Source: Desulfobulbaceae bacterium
GTDB lineage: Bacteria; Desulfobacterota; Desulfobulbia; Desulfobulbales; Desulfocapsaceae
Assembly (NCBI GenBank): GCA_024636345.1
Contig: JAGXHG010000040.1
Coordinates: forward strand, 1 to 64,000
Direction: 5' to 3'
DNA: 64,000 bases
In this document: positions 12,032 to 20,109 of the stretch, in pieces
Layout: each line of letters opens with the position of its first letter
Numbering within the stretch: position 1 is the first letter of the stretch
Made by a program: the position numbers and the translations under genes
The notes under the pieces: generated by a model
Told to the model about the DNA's origin: nothing
Seen by the model: only the letters and a program-made list of their open reading frames with translations
Databases searched by the model: none

Positions 12032-12745
12032 TCATTTTTCCAAAATCATCAGCACCAGAAAACGCTCCCCTTGGGCCTGCCAGCGGACATTCACATCCCA
12101 TAGCGCCATTCCGTATTCGCGCATCTGTCGGCGCTGACTTGCCGGACGGGGATCCTGCTCGAGAGTCTCATGAATCAAGGACTTGAGCCGGCGACCTGTA
12201 CGCTGTTCATAGTCGCTGCAAAATATCGCTGCCGCCCCGGAAAACACGACCTCCCGCTCCACAGACTCAGGGGGAGGGATGAATCCGCCACTGGCTCCAG
12301 CAATACTGTCACTGTAAGGAACATACGGCTTGATATCAACAACAGGCGTCTGATCGAGCAGGTCGATCTCCGCAATCTCCAAAAACAACCCATGCTTATC
12401 TTGACATATCCCTGTAAGCCGGACCACCGAAAGCCCCAGATAATTAGGCCGATGGGGACTGCGGCTGGCAAAAACCCCTACCCGCTTCTGTCCCCCCAGC
12501 CAGGGTGGCCGCACCGTCGGACGCCACCCGTCCACCACCGCCTCATGGAACAGAAACTGGATCCAGATATGCGAAAAGGCATCCAGTCCCCTGACCATCT
12601 CTACCCGGTTATAAGGCGGCAACAATTCAAGACGACCGCTGCTGCTTTTGACCAGACCCGGTTGCCGGGGAATACCGAATTTTTCCGGATAACAGGAATG
12701 AATGATGCCAATAGGCGATATACTGTGTGACGGGAATTCAATCAT
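12032..12745 (-). CDS. trmO: tRNA (N6-threonylcarbamoyladenosine-37) N6-methyltransferase TrmO
   Basis: TrmO uses S-adenosylmethionine to methylate t6A at position 37 of some tRNAs to m6t6A. This 237-residue protein has the TsaA-like beta-barrel landmarks: IGIIHSCYPEKFGIPRQPG near the N terminus, GLDAFSHIWIQFLFH, RVGVFASRSPHRPNYLGLS (the SAM-site signature) and DIKPYVPYSDS. A C-terminal region from about residue 175 matches the usual extra domain. It is convergent with lptC, with 21 bp between the stop codons, and no operon partner is evident. Confidence 0.93.
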   Translation of the reverse strand: MIEFPSHSISPIGIIHSCYPEKFGIPRQPGLVKSSSGRLELLPPYNRVEMVRGLDAFSHIWIQFLFHEAVVDGWRPTVRPPWLGGQKRVGVFASRSPHRPNYLGLSVVRLTGICQDKHGLFLEIAEIDLLDQTPVVDIKPYVPYSDSIAGASGGFIPPPESVEREVVFSGAAAIFCSDYEQRTGRRLKSLIHETLEQDPRPASQRRQMREYGMALWDVNVRWQAQGERFLVLMILEK

Positions 12746-12778
12746 TGAAATAACGATGTAAAAAAGGGTATTCTGGTT

Positions 12779-12919
12779 AGTGTCTGTCTATAAATGGTCT
12801 TTTTGTCCAATCTCTGCGTCATACTCAAATTAATGCTCGGAATATCATTTATATGCCTGCGCTTATTTTTTTCGCAGTCCTTGATATCGAACAAAAAACC
12901 TTATTTATGGACAGGCACT
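12779..12919. repeat. MITE-like element with imperfect terminal inverted repeats
   Basis: The left end AGTGTCTGTCTATAAAT (12779-12795) and the right end, whose reverse complement is AGTGCCTGTCCATAAAT (12903-12919), match at 15 of 17 positions. The similarity continues inward, with TTTTTGT on the left and its complement ACAAAAAA on the right. The element is about 141 bp, has no open frame and lies between the starts of trmO and the enoyl reductase gene. This form fits a non-autonomous transposable element or a palindromic repeat. No second copy was found in the window. Confidence 0.6.
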
Positions 12920-12940
12920 GATTAAGGAGCTTTCAAGCAA

Positions 12941-12961
12941 GAGACCATCTTTCATGGTCTC
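12941..12961 (+). promoter_or_regulatory. Perfect hairpin in the leader of the enoyl-ACP reductase gene
   Basis: GAGACCAT (12941-12948) and ATGGTCTC (12954-12961) form a perfect 8-bp stem with a 5-base loop, 31 bases before the fabI-like ATG. It is not followed by a T run, so it is not a standard terminator. It could be an operator palindrome or an mRNA 5' structure; nothing in the sequence decides which. Confidence 0.35.
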
Positions 12962-12992
12962 GCAAAAATAACCGCTTCCACAGGACTTGACC

Positions 12993-13805
12993 ATGGATTT
13001 TCTTAATCTCTCTGATAAAACTTTTGTTCTTTTCGGGCTGGCCAATAAAAAGTCCATTGCCTGTACCATTGGCAAGACCCTGATTGCCCAGGGAGCACGG
13101 GTGATCCATGTGGTCCGCTCCCAGGCCCGTCAGGAAACAGCGGCCATCCTGTTTCCCGGATGCGCGGTTTTTATCTGCGACGTCGAAGATGAGGCCAATA
13201 TTGTTCGCGTCCGCGATGAGATTGCCGCCGAGATACAAGCGAAAGGCGGCGGACGCATTCACGGCCTGGTTCACTCCATTGCCTTTGCCAATTACTCTGA
13301 GGGCCTGCAACCCTTTCATGCCACCTTGAAAAAGGATTTTCTCCAGGCCATGGACATCTCCTGTTTTTCCCTGATTTCCATCTGCAACCATTTTCAGGGG
13401 TTGCTGGATGCCAATGGTTCAGTGGTTACCATCTCCATCTCAACCACCAGGATGGCGGCAGAAAACTATGGGTATATGGCGCCGATCAAGGCAGCCCTGG
13501 ACTCATCCATCTGCTTTCTGGCCAAAAGTTTCTCCGCCTTTTCCAACATCCGCTTCAACGCCATTGCCCCGGGTCTGCTGAAAACATCAGCCTCCGCTGG
13601 GATTCCCGGCTATGTGGACAGTTATCTCTATGCGGAAAAAGCAACTCTGAGAAAAAAAGCGCTGACCACCCAAGAAGCTGCGGATACCGCCGTCTTTCTT
13701 CTCTCGGAACGCTCCTCCGGCATTACCGCCCAGACCCTGGTGGTCGATGCCGGCATGGCAATAAACTATTTTGACCGGGACATTGTCACGAGAGCAATCA
13801 GCTGA
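12993..13805 (+). CDS. fabI: Enoyl-[acyl-carrier-protein] reductase (FabI-like SDR)
   Basis: This short-chain dehydrogenase probably performs the last reduction of each fatty-acid elongation cycle, using NAD(P)H. The N terminus has the FabI-type dinucleotide fold ([17 protein letters not shown]), then LVHSIAFAN. The catalytic pair is Tyr159 and Lys166 in YGYMAPIK (Tyr-x6-Lys as in FabI), followed by [16 protein letters not shown] and [13 protein letters not shown]. At 270 residues it has the FabI length. I chose ATG 12993 because AGGA lies 6-9 bases upstream; a TTG two codons earlier is less likely. The substrate-loop sequence differs from classical FabI, so a related SDR role on another acyl substrate is possible. 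Confidence 0.8.
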   Translation: MDFLNLSDKTFVLFGLANKKSIACTIGKTLIAQGARVIHVVRSQARQETAAILFPGCAVFICDVEDEANIVRVRDEIAAEIQAKGGGRIHGLVHSIAFANYSEGLQPFHATLKKDFLQAMDISCFSLISICNHFQGLLDANGSVVTISISTTRMAAENYGYMAPIKAALDSSICFLAKSFSAFSNIRFNAIAPGLLKTSASAGIPGYVDSYLYAEKATLRKKALTTQEAADTAVFLLSERSSGITAQTLVVDAGMAINYFDRDIVTRAIS

Positions 13806-13844
13806 GACATCTGTTCAATGAAAAACCACAGAGGAGGTACCAAA

Positions 13845-14951
13845 ATGGGAAAGCATCTGGTTCTGGCAGGCGGCGGACATGCCCACATGGTTACTTTGGC
13901 CAATATAAAACTGTTGTGTGATCTCGGGCACACAGTAACCGTCATCGGACCTTCAGACTATCATTACTATTCCGGCATGGGCCCCGGTATGCTGGGCGCG
14001 ACCTACGAACCCGACGATATTCGCTTTGCCACCAGGCAGACCGTGGAAGAACAGGGCGGTACCTTTATCCGCGACTCCATAACAGGCGTTGATCCTGTCG
14101 CCCGGCGGCTGCATCTGGCATCGGGTCGCATCGTCGACTACGACGTGGTCTCTTTCAATACCGGCAGCAGCGTCGATCTTCCCGAGATTATTGGTGATGA
14201 CTCCACCATCTATACCGTGAAGCCCATCGAACGCCTGTATGAGGCCCGCCAGCAGATCCAGGACAAGGCTATGCAACAATCAGTAGCTATTGCTGTTATT
14301 GGGGGTGGTCCAGCCGGGGCAGAGGTTGCGGGAAACGTCCGTCAGCTTGTCAGCGCCAGCGAACACAAAGTAAGGGTCTCCCTTTTTGCCGGTCATCAAT
14401 TCATGTCCAGGTTTCCCGAAAATGTACGTCGCAGAAGTCAAGACCTGCTGGAGAAGAATGGGGTCATCATCCATGAATATGGCTATCTGAAGACCATCAA
14501 AGACAACACTCTTATCTTTGATTGCGGGATCACCGAACATGCCGATTTTATTATCCTGGCAACCGGGGTTCACCCCTCTTCCTTTTTTAGTCAGGCAGGG
14601 ATCGCCACCGGCCAGGATGGCGGCCTCCTGGTGAATCACTACCTGCAAAGCCCTGAGTACCCCGAGATCTTTGGCGGCGGCGACTGCATATCATTTGAGT
14701 CGCACCCCCTGGACAAGGTGGGCGTCTATGCGGTAAGGGAAAATCCCATCCTCTTTCATAACCTCAAGGCATATCTCCAAGGTGAGGAGCTCATCCCCTT
14801 TGATCCCGGCAAGGACTATCTTCTGATTTTCAATCTGGGGAATGGACAAGGGGTATTTCGTAAAAAATGGCTGATCTTTGCAGGGACCCTGGCTTTTTGG
14901 ATCAAGGACTGGATTGATAAAAAATTTATGACAAAATTTAAGAATAAATAA
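13845..14951 (+). CDS. NAD(P)/FAD-dependent oxidoreductase (NDH-2 / sulfide:quinone reductase-like)
   Basis: A 368-residue two-dinucleotide-binding flavoprotein of the pyridine nucleotide-disulfide oxidoreductase superfamily. The FAD site is LVLAGGGHAHMVTLANI, a GGGHAH variant seen in NDH-2-like and selenide-water-dikinase-linked oxidoreductases. The NAD site is AVIGGGPAGAEVA, and a second FAD contact reads PEIFGGGDCISFE. The C terminus carries a hydrophobic helix (WLIFAGTLAFWIKDWIDKKF) suited to membrane attachment, so transfer of electrons from NADH or another donor to quinone is likely. I did not see the paired Cys of sulfide:quinone reductase. The start at 13845 follows a strong GAGGAGGT box; the earlier ATG at 13818 does not. 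Confidence 0.8.
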   Translation: MGKHLVLAGGGHAHMVTLANIKLLCDLGHTVTVIGPSDYHYYSGMGPGMLGATYEPDDIRFATRQTVEEQGGTFIRDSITGVDPVARRLHLASGRIVDYDVVSFNTGSSVDLPEIIGDDSTIYTVKPIERLYEARQQIQDKAMQQSVAIAVIGGGPAGAEVAGNVRQLVSASEHKVRVSLFAGHQFMSRFPENVRRRSQDLLEKNGVIIHEYGYLKTIKDNTLIFDCGITEHADFIILATGVHPSSFFSQAGIATGQDGGLLVNHYLQSPEYPEIFGGGDCISFESHPLDKVGVYAVRENPILFHNLKAYLQGEELIPFDPGKDYLLIFNLGNGQGVFRKKWLIFAGTLAFWIKDWIDKKFMTKFKNK

Positions 14952-15012
14952 TCGAATTACAGCGCCGTCTCTTTCAATTTGAAGCTCTGAACCTTAATAA
15001 AAAAGAAAAATT

Positions 15013-16533
15013 ATGCGCAAATTCTTTTCTACACTTTTACTTTCGATGTGTTACCTGGTGATTTCTTCCCCCGTACTAGCTGTTGATAAGGTTACGGTTA
15101 TTCCCTTGTTTTCAGGAATGGCAATTGGCCGCTCGATTACCTCAGCAACAGCGGGATCAATTCTTTTTACCGGCACCCCTGGAGTTCTGAGTCAAGATAA
15201 CAATAATCTCTTTTGGAATGACACGAATAATAGGCTGGGGATTGGAACGGCAACACCCAGTAACCCTTTAACAGTTGATAAATATTCTCCTCCCAATGGG
15301 CACTTAGATGCTCCAATTAAGGGATATTATGAAATTGATCCCGGCGACAGTGATGTCGCGACAGGGATTTTGGCTCATATCAAAAATATTGGTTCAACGT
15401 TAGGGACTTCTGGTCATATTGTCGGCTCATTTGGCTTAGCGGAAGATACTGAAAGTGGAAAACATGACATGTATGGCGCAGAAGGAAGAGTAAATGGTTT
15501 AGGAAGTGCAGGGAATATTTATGGAGTTTTAGGACTTGCTGCCTGGCAAGGATCCAGTTTTGATTCTCGCCAAGCGTATGGTGTTGTAGGACGGGTAGAG
15601 ATTACCACGGTTGAAGAAACTCCTCTTGCGGAGGGTATCGTTTCTGCTTTTTATGCTCCACAAATCATTGGCGGAGATCCAAATATAAAATATTCATTTT
15701 TTGGAAAGGATCCGATGAGAGTAGATAGTGCCATCTCTTCCTATGATTCAGCCACTCATGAAAAAAACATTTCTCTCTCGAACGACGGTACAACTTCTTA
15801 TCTTACAGCCAACGAAACCCCATTATCCATTGCAACTCTTTCGGATAATTCGATATCCTTCAGTCCCAATAATACTCCAGCGATGACAATTGTAAGCGGG
15901 GGCAATGTCGGCATCGGCATCTCCGCCCCCGCTTACCAACTGGAACTTTCCACAGACTCCGCTGCAAAGCCAGGTGAAGCTACATGGACTAATCCGTCAG
16001 ATAGAAGGTTAAAAACAGATATTAATAGTTTTACAGATGGTCTTGATGTTATTATGGATATTAAGCCAATAACATTTAAATACAATGGAAAGGCTGGTTT
16101 CACAGACACGAAAACAACGAACATCGGCATTATCGCTCAAGACATTATATCGATTGCCCCTTACACAGTAGGAACTTTCAAGGCAAAGCTTAATGCAAAT
16201 GATACAACCGAGACAGAACTCTATAGTTTTAATGCTGGAGCACTGACATTTGTGACCATTAATGCCATCAAAGAACAACAAACGGAAATTTCCAATCTAA
16301 TTCAAAAAACAGATTCTAATATTACGAAATATCAACAACTGCAAACCGCCATCAACGCCCAGCAAGAGGGAGTGCAAACAAGTCTCACAGACTTAACCAC
16401 ACGTGACATGGAACAAGAGGAAAAAATAGCTCATCTAGTGGCCCTAACGACCACCCTCCAACAACAAATCCAAGTACTGCAAGACATACTAATCAAAAAC
16501 TCAATATTGCCCAAACAGATCAAGACACCTTAG
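15013..16533 (+). CDS. Secreted fibre-like protein with C-terminal S74 (endosialidase-type) chaperone domain
   Basis: A 506-residue exported protein. A signal peptide ends near VLA (residues 21-23). The middle is a glycine/asparagine-rich, beta-repeat-like region (SILFTGTPGVLSQDNNN, NRLGIGTATPSNPLTV, GNVGIGISAPAYQLELS). The C terminus has the intramolecular chaperone signature SDRRLKTDI, with the Ser329/Lys334 self-cleavage pair at the expected spacing, and then a long coiled coil (about residues 420-500). In phage tail fibres this domain trimerises the fibre and cuts itself off. Chromosomal versions occur on secreted trimeric surface proteins. It sits directly before a GH9 glucanase and the exopolysaccharide genes, so a surface fibre linked to the polymer is a reasonable guess. 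Confidence 0.8.
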   Translation: MRKFFSTLLLSMCYLVISSPVLAVDKVTVIPLFSGMAIGRSITSATAGSILFTGTPGVLSQDNNNLFWNDTNNRLGIGTATPSNPLTVDKYSPPNGHLDAPIKGYYEIDPGDSDVATGILAHIKNIGSTLGTSGHIVGSFGLAEDTESGKHDMYGAEGRVNGLGSAGNIYGVLGLAAWQGSSFDSRQAYGVVGRVEITTVEETPLAEGIVSAFYAPQIIGGDPNIKYSFFGKDPMRVDSAISSYDSATHEKNISLSNDGTTSYLTANETPLSIATLSDNSISFSPNNTPAMTIVSGGNVGIGISAPAYQLELSTDSAAKPGEATWTNPSDRRLKTDINSFTDGLDVIMDIKPITFKYNGKAGFTDTKTTNIGIIAQDIISIAPYTVGTFKAKLNANDTTETELYSFNAGALTFVTINAIKEQQTEISNLIQKTDSNITKYQQLQTAINAQQEGVQTSLTDLTTRDMEQEEKIAHLVALTTTLQQQIQVLQDILIKNSILPKQIKTP

Positions 16534-16567
16534 CTATTAATACTCTCACATTACAGCAACTGTCATC

Positions 16568-18985
16568 ATGTTAAAGTTCAGCAATACTGTCGTTTTTTCG
16601 ATTTCTCTCCGTATCTTTTTCAGCATCCTGCTGCTTGTCGCCATAATACCGCAAGCAGCAGGCTCCACCGTTACCACCCTGACCCCAAGCGGAATATTCC
16701 CCGTTACCAGTTCGCTGATTTCAATTTCTTTCACCTCTCCACCTCTTCCCTATGGAACCCTGACCTCCTACACCAAACAAGCGACGGACCACATCAAAAC
16801 CGATGAAAACGGCAACACCTGGCTCTCCCGTAACGGGAAGAGAACAGGAGCCATCGTCGGTCTCCGCCAGGAAAATCTCTTTCGCTTTAGCGGGACATCG
16901 TTCACACTCCCCACGCCAACAATCTTTGATAAGGCCGGATCCTATACCATCTCTTCGGAAGAGGATCAAACATATCGCCAACCAGTTCCAGTCGAAAATA
17001 TCGGCAGAAAAAGCCTTCCTACAGACTCGGTCTGGGACAGTACGGGACTGCAGGTGCAGGTTGAGCACACAATCTACCTGAAGCTCGCAGCCCCCTTGCA
17101 AGCGGGAGCGACCTACCACCTTACGCTGCCTCCCGAACTTGATAATGCCCCCATCACCTTTACCTATCAACCTGAGCTGCAAATAAGCAAGGCAATCCAC
17201 GTTAATCAAATCGGTTTTCGGCCGGACGCGCCAGCAAAACAGGCGTTTCTTTCCCTCTGGGCAGGCAGCCTCGGCCCCATTGATTTTGCGCCGGATACCT
17301 CTTTCTCTCTCATTGAAGAAACCAGCGGGAAAAAGGTCTATTCGGCAACGATTGTCCAGAAAAAGAGCCTGTCAGACCAAAACGAGGATGCCTTTAACAG
17401 AAATTATAATGGCACCAACATCTACTTGCTCAATTTCAGTTCTTTTACCATCCCGGGAACCTATCACATCTTCGTCGACGGCGTTGGACGGTCTCCGGCA
17501 TTTAAGATCAACAGCCGAATCTGGCGGAATCCCCTATATCTGGCTCTGCGTTCTTTTTATCATCAACGGAGTGGCATTGCCCTTACTCCCCCTTACGCCA
17601 CCCTGCAAAGACCGCGCTCCCTCCATCCCGACGACGGTCAAGAGGTCATGACCTCTGACGCACGCCTGATGGACACGGGTAACGGTTTTATCGAAGGACT
17701 GGATAATTTCTCAGAACTGAAGCGACAGGCCACCAGCACCCCATTGAAAAACGGCTGGGGTGGCTACCACGATGCCGGAGACTGGGACCGCCGCATCCAG
17801 CATCTTCTCGTTACCCGGAATCTACTGGATCTTTATACTCTGTTCCCAGAGTTCTTTTCCACCATGAGTCTTAACATCCCCGAGTCCACCAATACCCTGC
17901 CGGATACGCTTGACGAAGCCCTCTGGCCTCTTGATTTCTTCTGCCGCCTGCAGGAAGCTGACGGCAGTGTCCGCGGTGGTATCGAAGCCACGGGCCATCC
18001 GTACTTCGGAGAGCCCAGCTGGCTTGAGAGGCACCAGCTCCTGGCTTACCGTCCCGGCATCTGGTCGACGTACCTCTTTGCGGCAACTGCTGCCCAGGCC
18101 GCCCGAACCCTTTCTCAGTCAACCCCGGAACGAGCGGAAGACTATCGCCGGCGGGCCATTTTGGCCATGCAAAAGGCTGAAGAGCTCCTTGCTCAAGATC
18201 CGCATCAACCCTTTCAGGTCAACGATGCCCGCAACCTTGCCGCAATCGAACTCTTCAAATTGACCAATGATCCTGTCTGGCACCAGATCTTCCTGGAGAC
18301 CACAGTTCTGACGCAACCCGGCACCCCCCTTTTTCGTGACGAACAGCATGATCAAGCCGAAGCTGCCTGGTCTTACCTCCAAGCAGCAAATGAGCATACC
18401 AACTCCGAAATCAGGGCCAACTGCCGCAGTGCCATTCTCTCTTCGGCTGACTCTTTGGTTGCCGCCCAGGAAAAGGCTGGTTTCAGCTGGTTAAAAGATC
18501 CCAGTCGGCCACCCTTTGCAGGGGCCTTTACCATCCCGTTTACCAGGGATGTTATTCGAGCCTGGATTCTGACCGGAAACCCCCGTTATTCGGCTGCAGT
18601 GGAATTATCCATGCAGTCCGTTCTCGGGGCAAACGCACTCAACCTGAGCTATACTACAGGGCTGGGAAGTACACCGGTTCGCCATCCATGTTACCCTGAT
18701 GCCCGGATAAGTGGCCAGGAAGCACCAGCTGGTATCACCGTCCTGGGCCCACTCGACCTCTCTTTTATTAGGGGCAATAAAGACAAACTGCTGCACTCAT
18801 ACGGTTCTTTCTGTTATCCGGATATTCGCCAGTGGCCTGTTGTGGAGACCTTTCTCGATCTCTTCTGGTTTCCTCTTATGACCGAATTTTCTATTGAGAC
18901 AATGGCCAAGCAGGTGTATACATGGGGCTTTCTTGCAGCATATCCAACTAGGGAAATTACCCCTGCAGCATACACTACCCCATGA
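16568..18985 (+). CDS. Secreted glycoside hydrolase family 9 (endoglucanase-like)
   Basis: An 805-residue exported hydrolase with a signal peptide (about residues 10-33). An extra N-terminal beta region precedes a CelD_N-type Ig domain starting at AIHVNQIGFRPDAPAKQA (about residues 210-310). The GH9 (alpha/alpha)6 catalytic domain follows. Asp402 and Asp405 in GGYHDAGDWD match the catalytic base pair of the family, and Glu773 in LMTEFSIETMA matches the acid. GH9 enzymes cut beta-1,4-glucans with inversion. The gene overlaps the following glycosyltransferase by 4 bases (ATGA), so it belongs to the polysaccharide operon. A role in trimming, length control or release of a beta-glucan-containing exopolysaccharide is more likely than feeding on cellulose. 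The true substrate is unknown. Confidence 0.87.
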   Translation: MLKFSNTVVFSISLRIFFSILLLVAIIPQAAGSTVTTLTPSGIFPVTSSLISISFTSPPLPYGTLTSYTKQATDHIKTDENGNTWLSRNGKRTGAIVGLRQENLFRFSGTSFTLPTPTIFDKAGSYTISSEEDQTYRQPVPVENIGRKSLPTDSVWDSTGLQVQVEHTIYLKLAAPLQAGATYHLTLPPELDNAPITFTYQPELQISKAIHVNQIGFRPDAPAKQAFLSLWAGSLGPIDFAPDTSFSLIEETSGKKVYSATIVQKKSLSDQNEDAFNRNYNGTNIYLLNFSSFTIPGTYHIFVDGVGRSPAFKINSRIWRNPLYLALRSFYHQRSGIALTPPYATLQRPRSLHPDDGQEVMTSDARLMDTGNGFIEGLDNFSELKRQATSTPLKNGWGGYHDAGDWDRRIQHLLVTRNLLDLYTLFPEFFSTMSLNIPESTNTLPDTLDEALWPLDFFCRLQEADGSVRGGIEATGHPYFGEPSWLERHQLLAYRPGIWSTYLFAATAAQAARTLSQSTPERAEDYRRRAILAMQKAEELLAQDPHQPFQVNDARNLAAIELFKLTNDPVWHQIFLETTVLTQPGTPLFRDEQHDQAEAAWSYLQAANEHTNSEIRANCRSAILSSADSLVAAQEKAGFSWLKDPSRPPFAGAFTIPFTRDVIRAWILTGNPRYSAAVELSMQSVLGANALNLSYTTGLGSTPVRHPCYPDARISGQEAPAGITVLGPLDLSFIRGNKDKLLHSYGSFCYPDIRQWPVVETFLDLFWFPLMTEFSIETMAKQVYTWGFLAAYPTREITPAAYTTP

Positions 18986-20109
18986 AAAAAACAAAAAGAC
19001 ATCTGAGAATCCTCGGGACTCGCGGTATTCCGGCACAACACGGTGGTTTCGAGACCTTTGCTCAGGAGTGTTCCCTCTATATGGCGAAACAGGGGTGGAA
19101 AGTCACCGTCTACTGCCAGGATACGGGTGGCGGTCCTATCACTGAAGATACCTGGAACGGCATAAGACGAATCATTATCCCAGTTAACCGAAGCGGCCCC
19201 CTCTCCACCATAATCTTCGACTGGCGTGCCATCTGTCATGCCAGTCAGGAAGAGGGGCTTGTGCTCTGTCTTGGATACAATACCGCTCTATTCAATATGC
19301 GTCTGCGTCTCAAGGGTATCCCCACCATTATGAATATGGATGGTATTGAATGGAAGCGGGATAAATGGAGCACACCGGCAAAGATCTGGCTTTATCTGAA
19401 CGAAAAGGCAGGTTTGTATATCTCGGACCATCTCATCGCCGACAATCCAGGTATTGCTGAACACTTACGGGGTTTCTTACATCATACCCCCCTGACCACT
19501 ATTCCCTATGGGGCACCGTTTCTGCAAGCGACCTCACCAAACCCTCTGGTTCAGTTTGGTCTTACCAAAAATGACTATCTGCTGCTCATCGCCCGGCCCG
19601 AACCGGAAAATTCCATTCTAGAGATTGTGCAAGCCTTTACCGCCCGGCCCCGCCAGCACCGACTCGTTATTCTTGGGAACTATTCAAAAAATCATCCCTA
19701 CCAGAAAAGCATACTGGATGCAGCCAACGATCAGGTCCTTTTCTGCGGTGCCATATACGATCAAGAGGTTGTCGCCGCCCTGCGATATCACTGTCTTTTT
19801 TATGTACATGGCCATACAGTCGGCGGTACCAATCCCTCACTGGTAGAGGCTATGGGGGCAGGAAACGCCATTCTGGCTCACGGAAACAAGTTTAATCGCT
19901 GGGTAACCGGCCCCGAAGCTGCCCGATTTTTTCTAGACGAATCCGAGTGCCTGGCCAAGATGGATGAAATGCTCACTTCTCCTACAACCATTGTCAGCAT
20001 GAAAGAGGCCAGCCGGAAAAGATTCCTTGAGGCCTTCACCTGGGAAAAGGTGCTGAAGGCCTATGAAACCTGCTTTAACCGCTATCTGAATGAAAACGAT
20101 CAGACCTAA
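18982..20109 (+). CDS. Glycosyltransferase, DUF1972/GT4 type
   Basis: A 375-residue cytoplasmic sugar transferase. The N terminus has the DUF1972 signature RILGTRGIPAQHGGFETFAQ. The C-terminal GT-B half contains PTIMNMDGIEWKRDKWS, a PEPENSILEIVQAF stretch and GGTNPSLVEAMGAGNAILA, the nucleotide-sugar-binding end. Related proteins are rhamnosyl- or glucosyltransferases of exopolysaccharide repeat units; the sugar cannot be told from sequence. Its ATG overlaps the GH9 stop, and its 3' end overlaps the next gene by 20 bases, so translation is coupled. Confidence 0.88.
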   Translation: MKKTKRHLRILGTRGIPAQHGGFETFAQECSLYMAKQGWKVTVYCQDTGGGPITEDTWNGIRRIIIPVNRSGPLSTIIFDWRAICHASQEEGLVLCLGYNTALFNMRLRLKGIPTIMNMDGIEWKRDKWSTPAKIWLYLNEKAGLYISDHLIADNPGIAEHLRGFLHHTPLTTIPYGAPFLQATSPNPLVQFGLTKNDYLLLIARPEPENSILEIVQAFTARPRQHRLVILGNYSKNHPYQKSILDAANDQVLFCGAIYDQEVVAALRYHCLFYVHGHTVGGTNPSLVEAMGAGNAILAHGNKFNRWVTGPEAARFFLDESECLAKMDEMLTSPTTIVSMKEASRKRFLEAFTWEKVLKAYETCFNRYLNENDQT

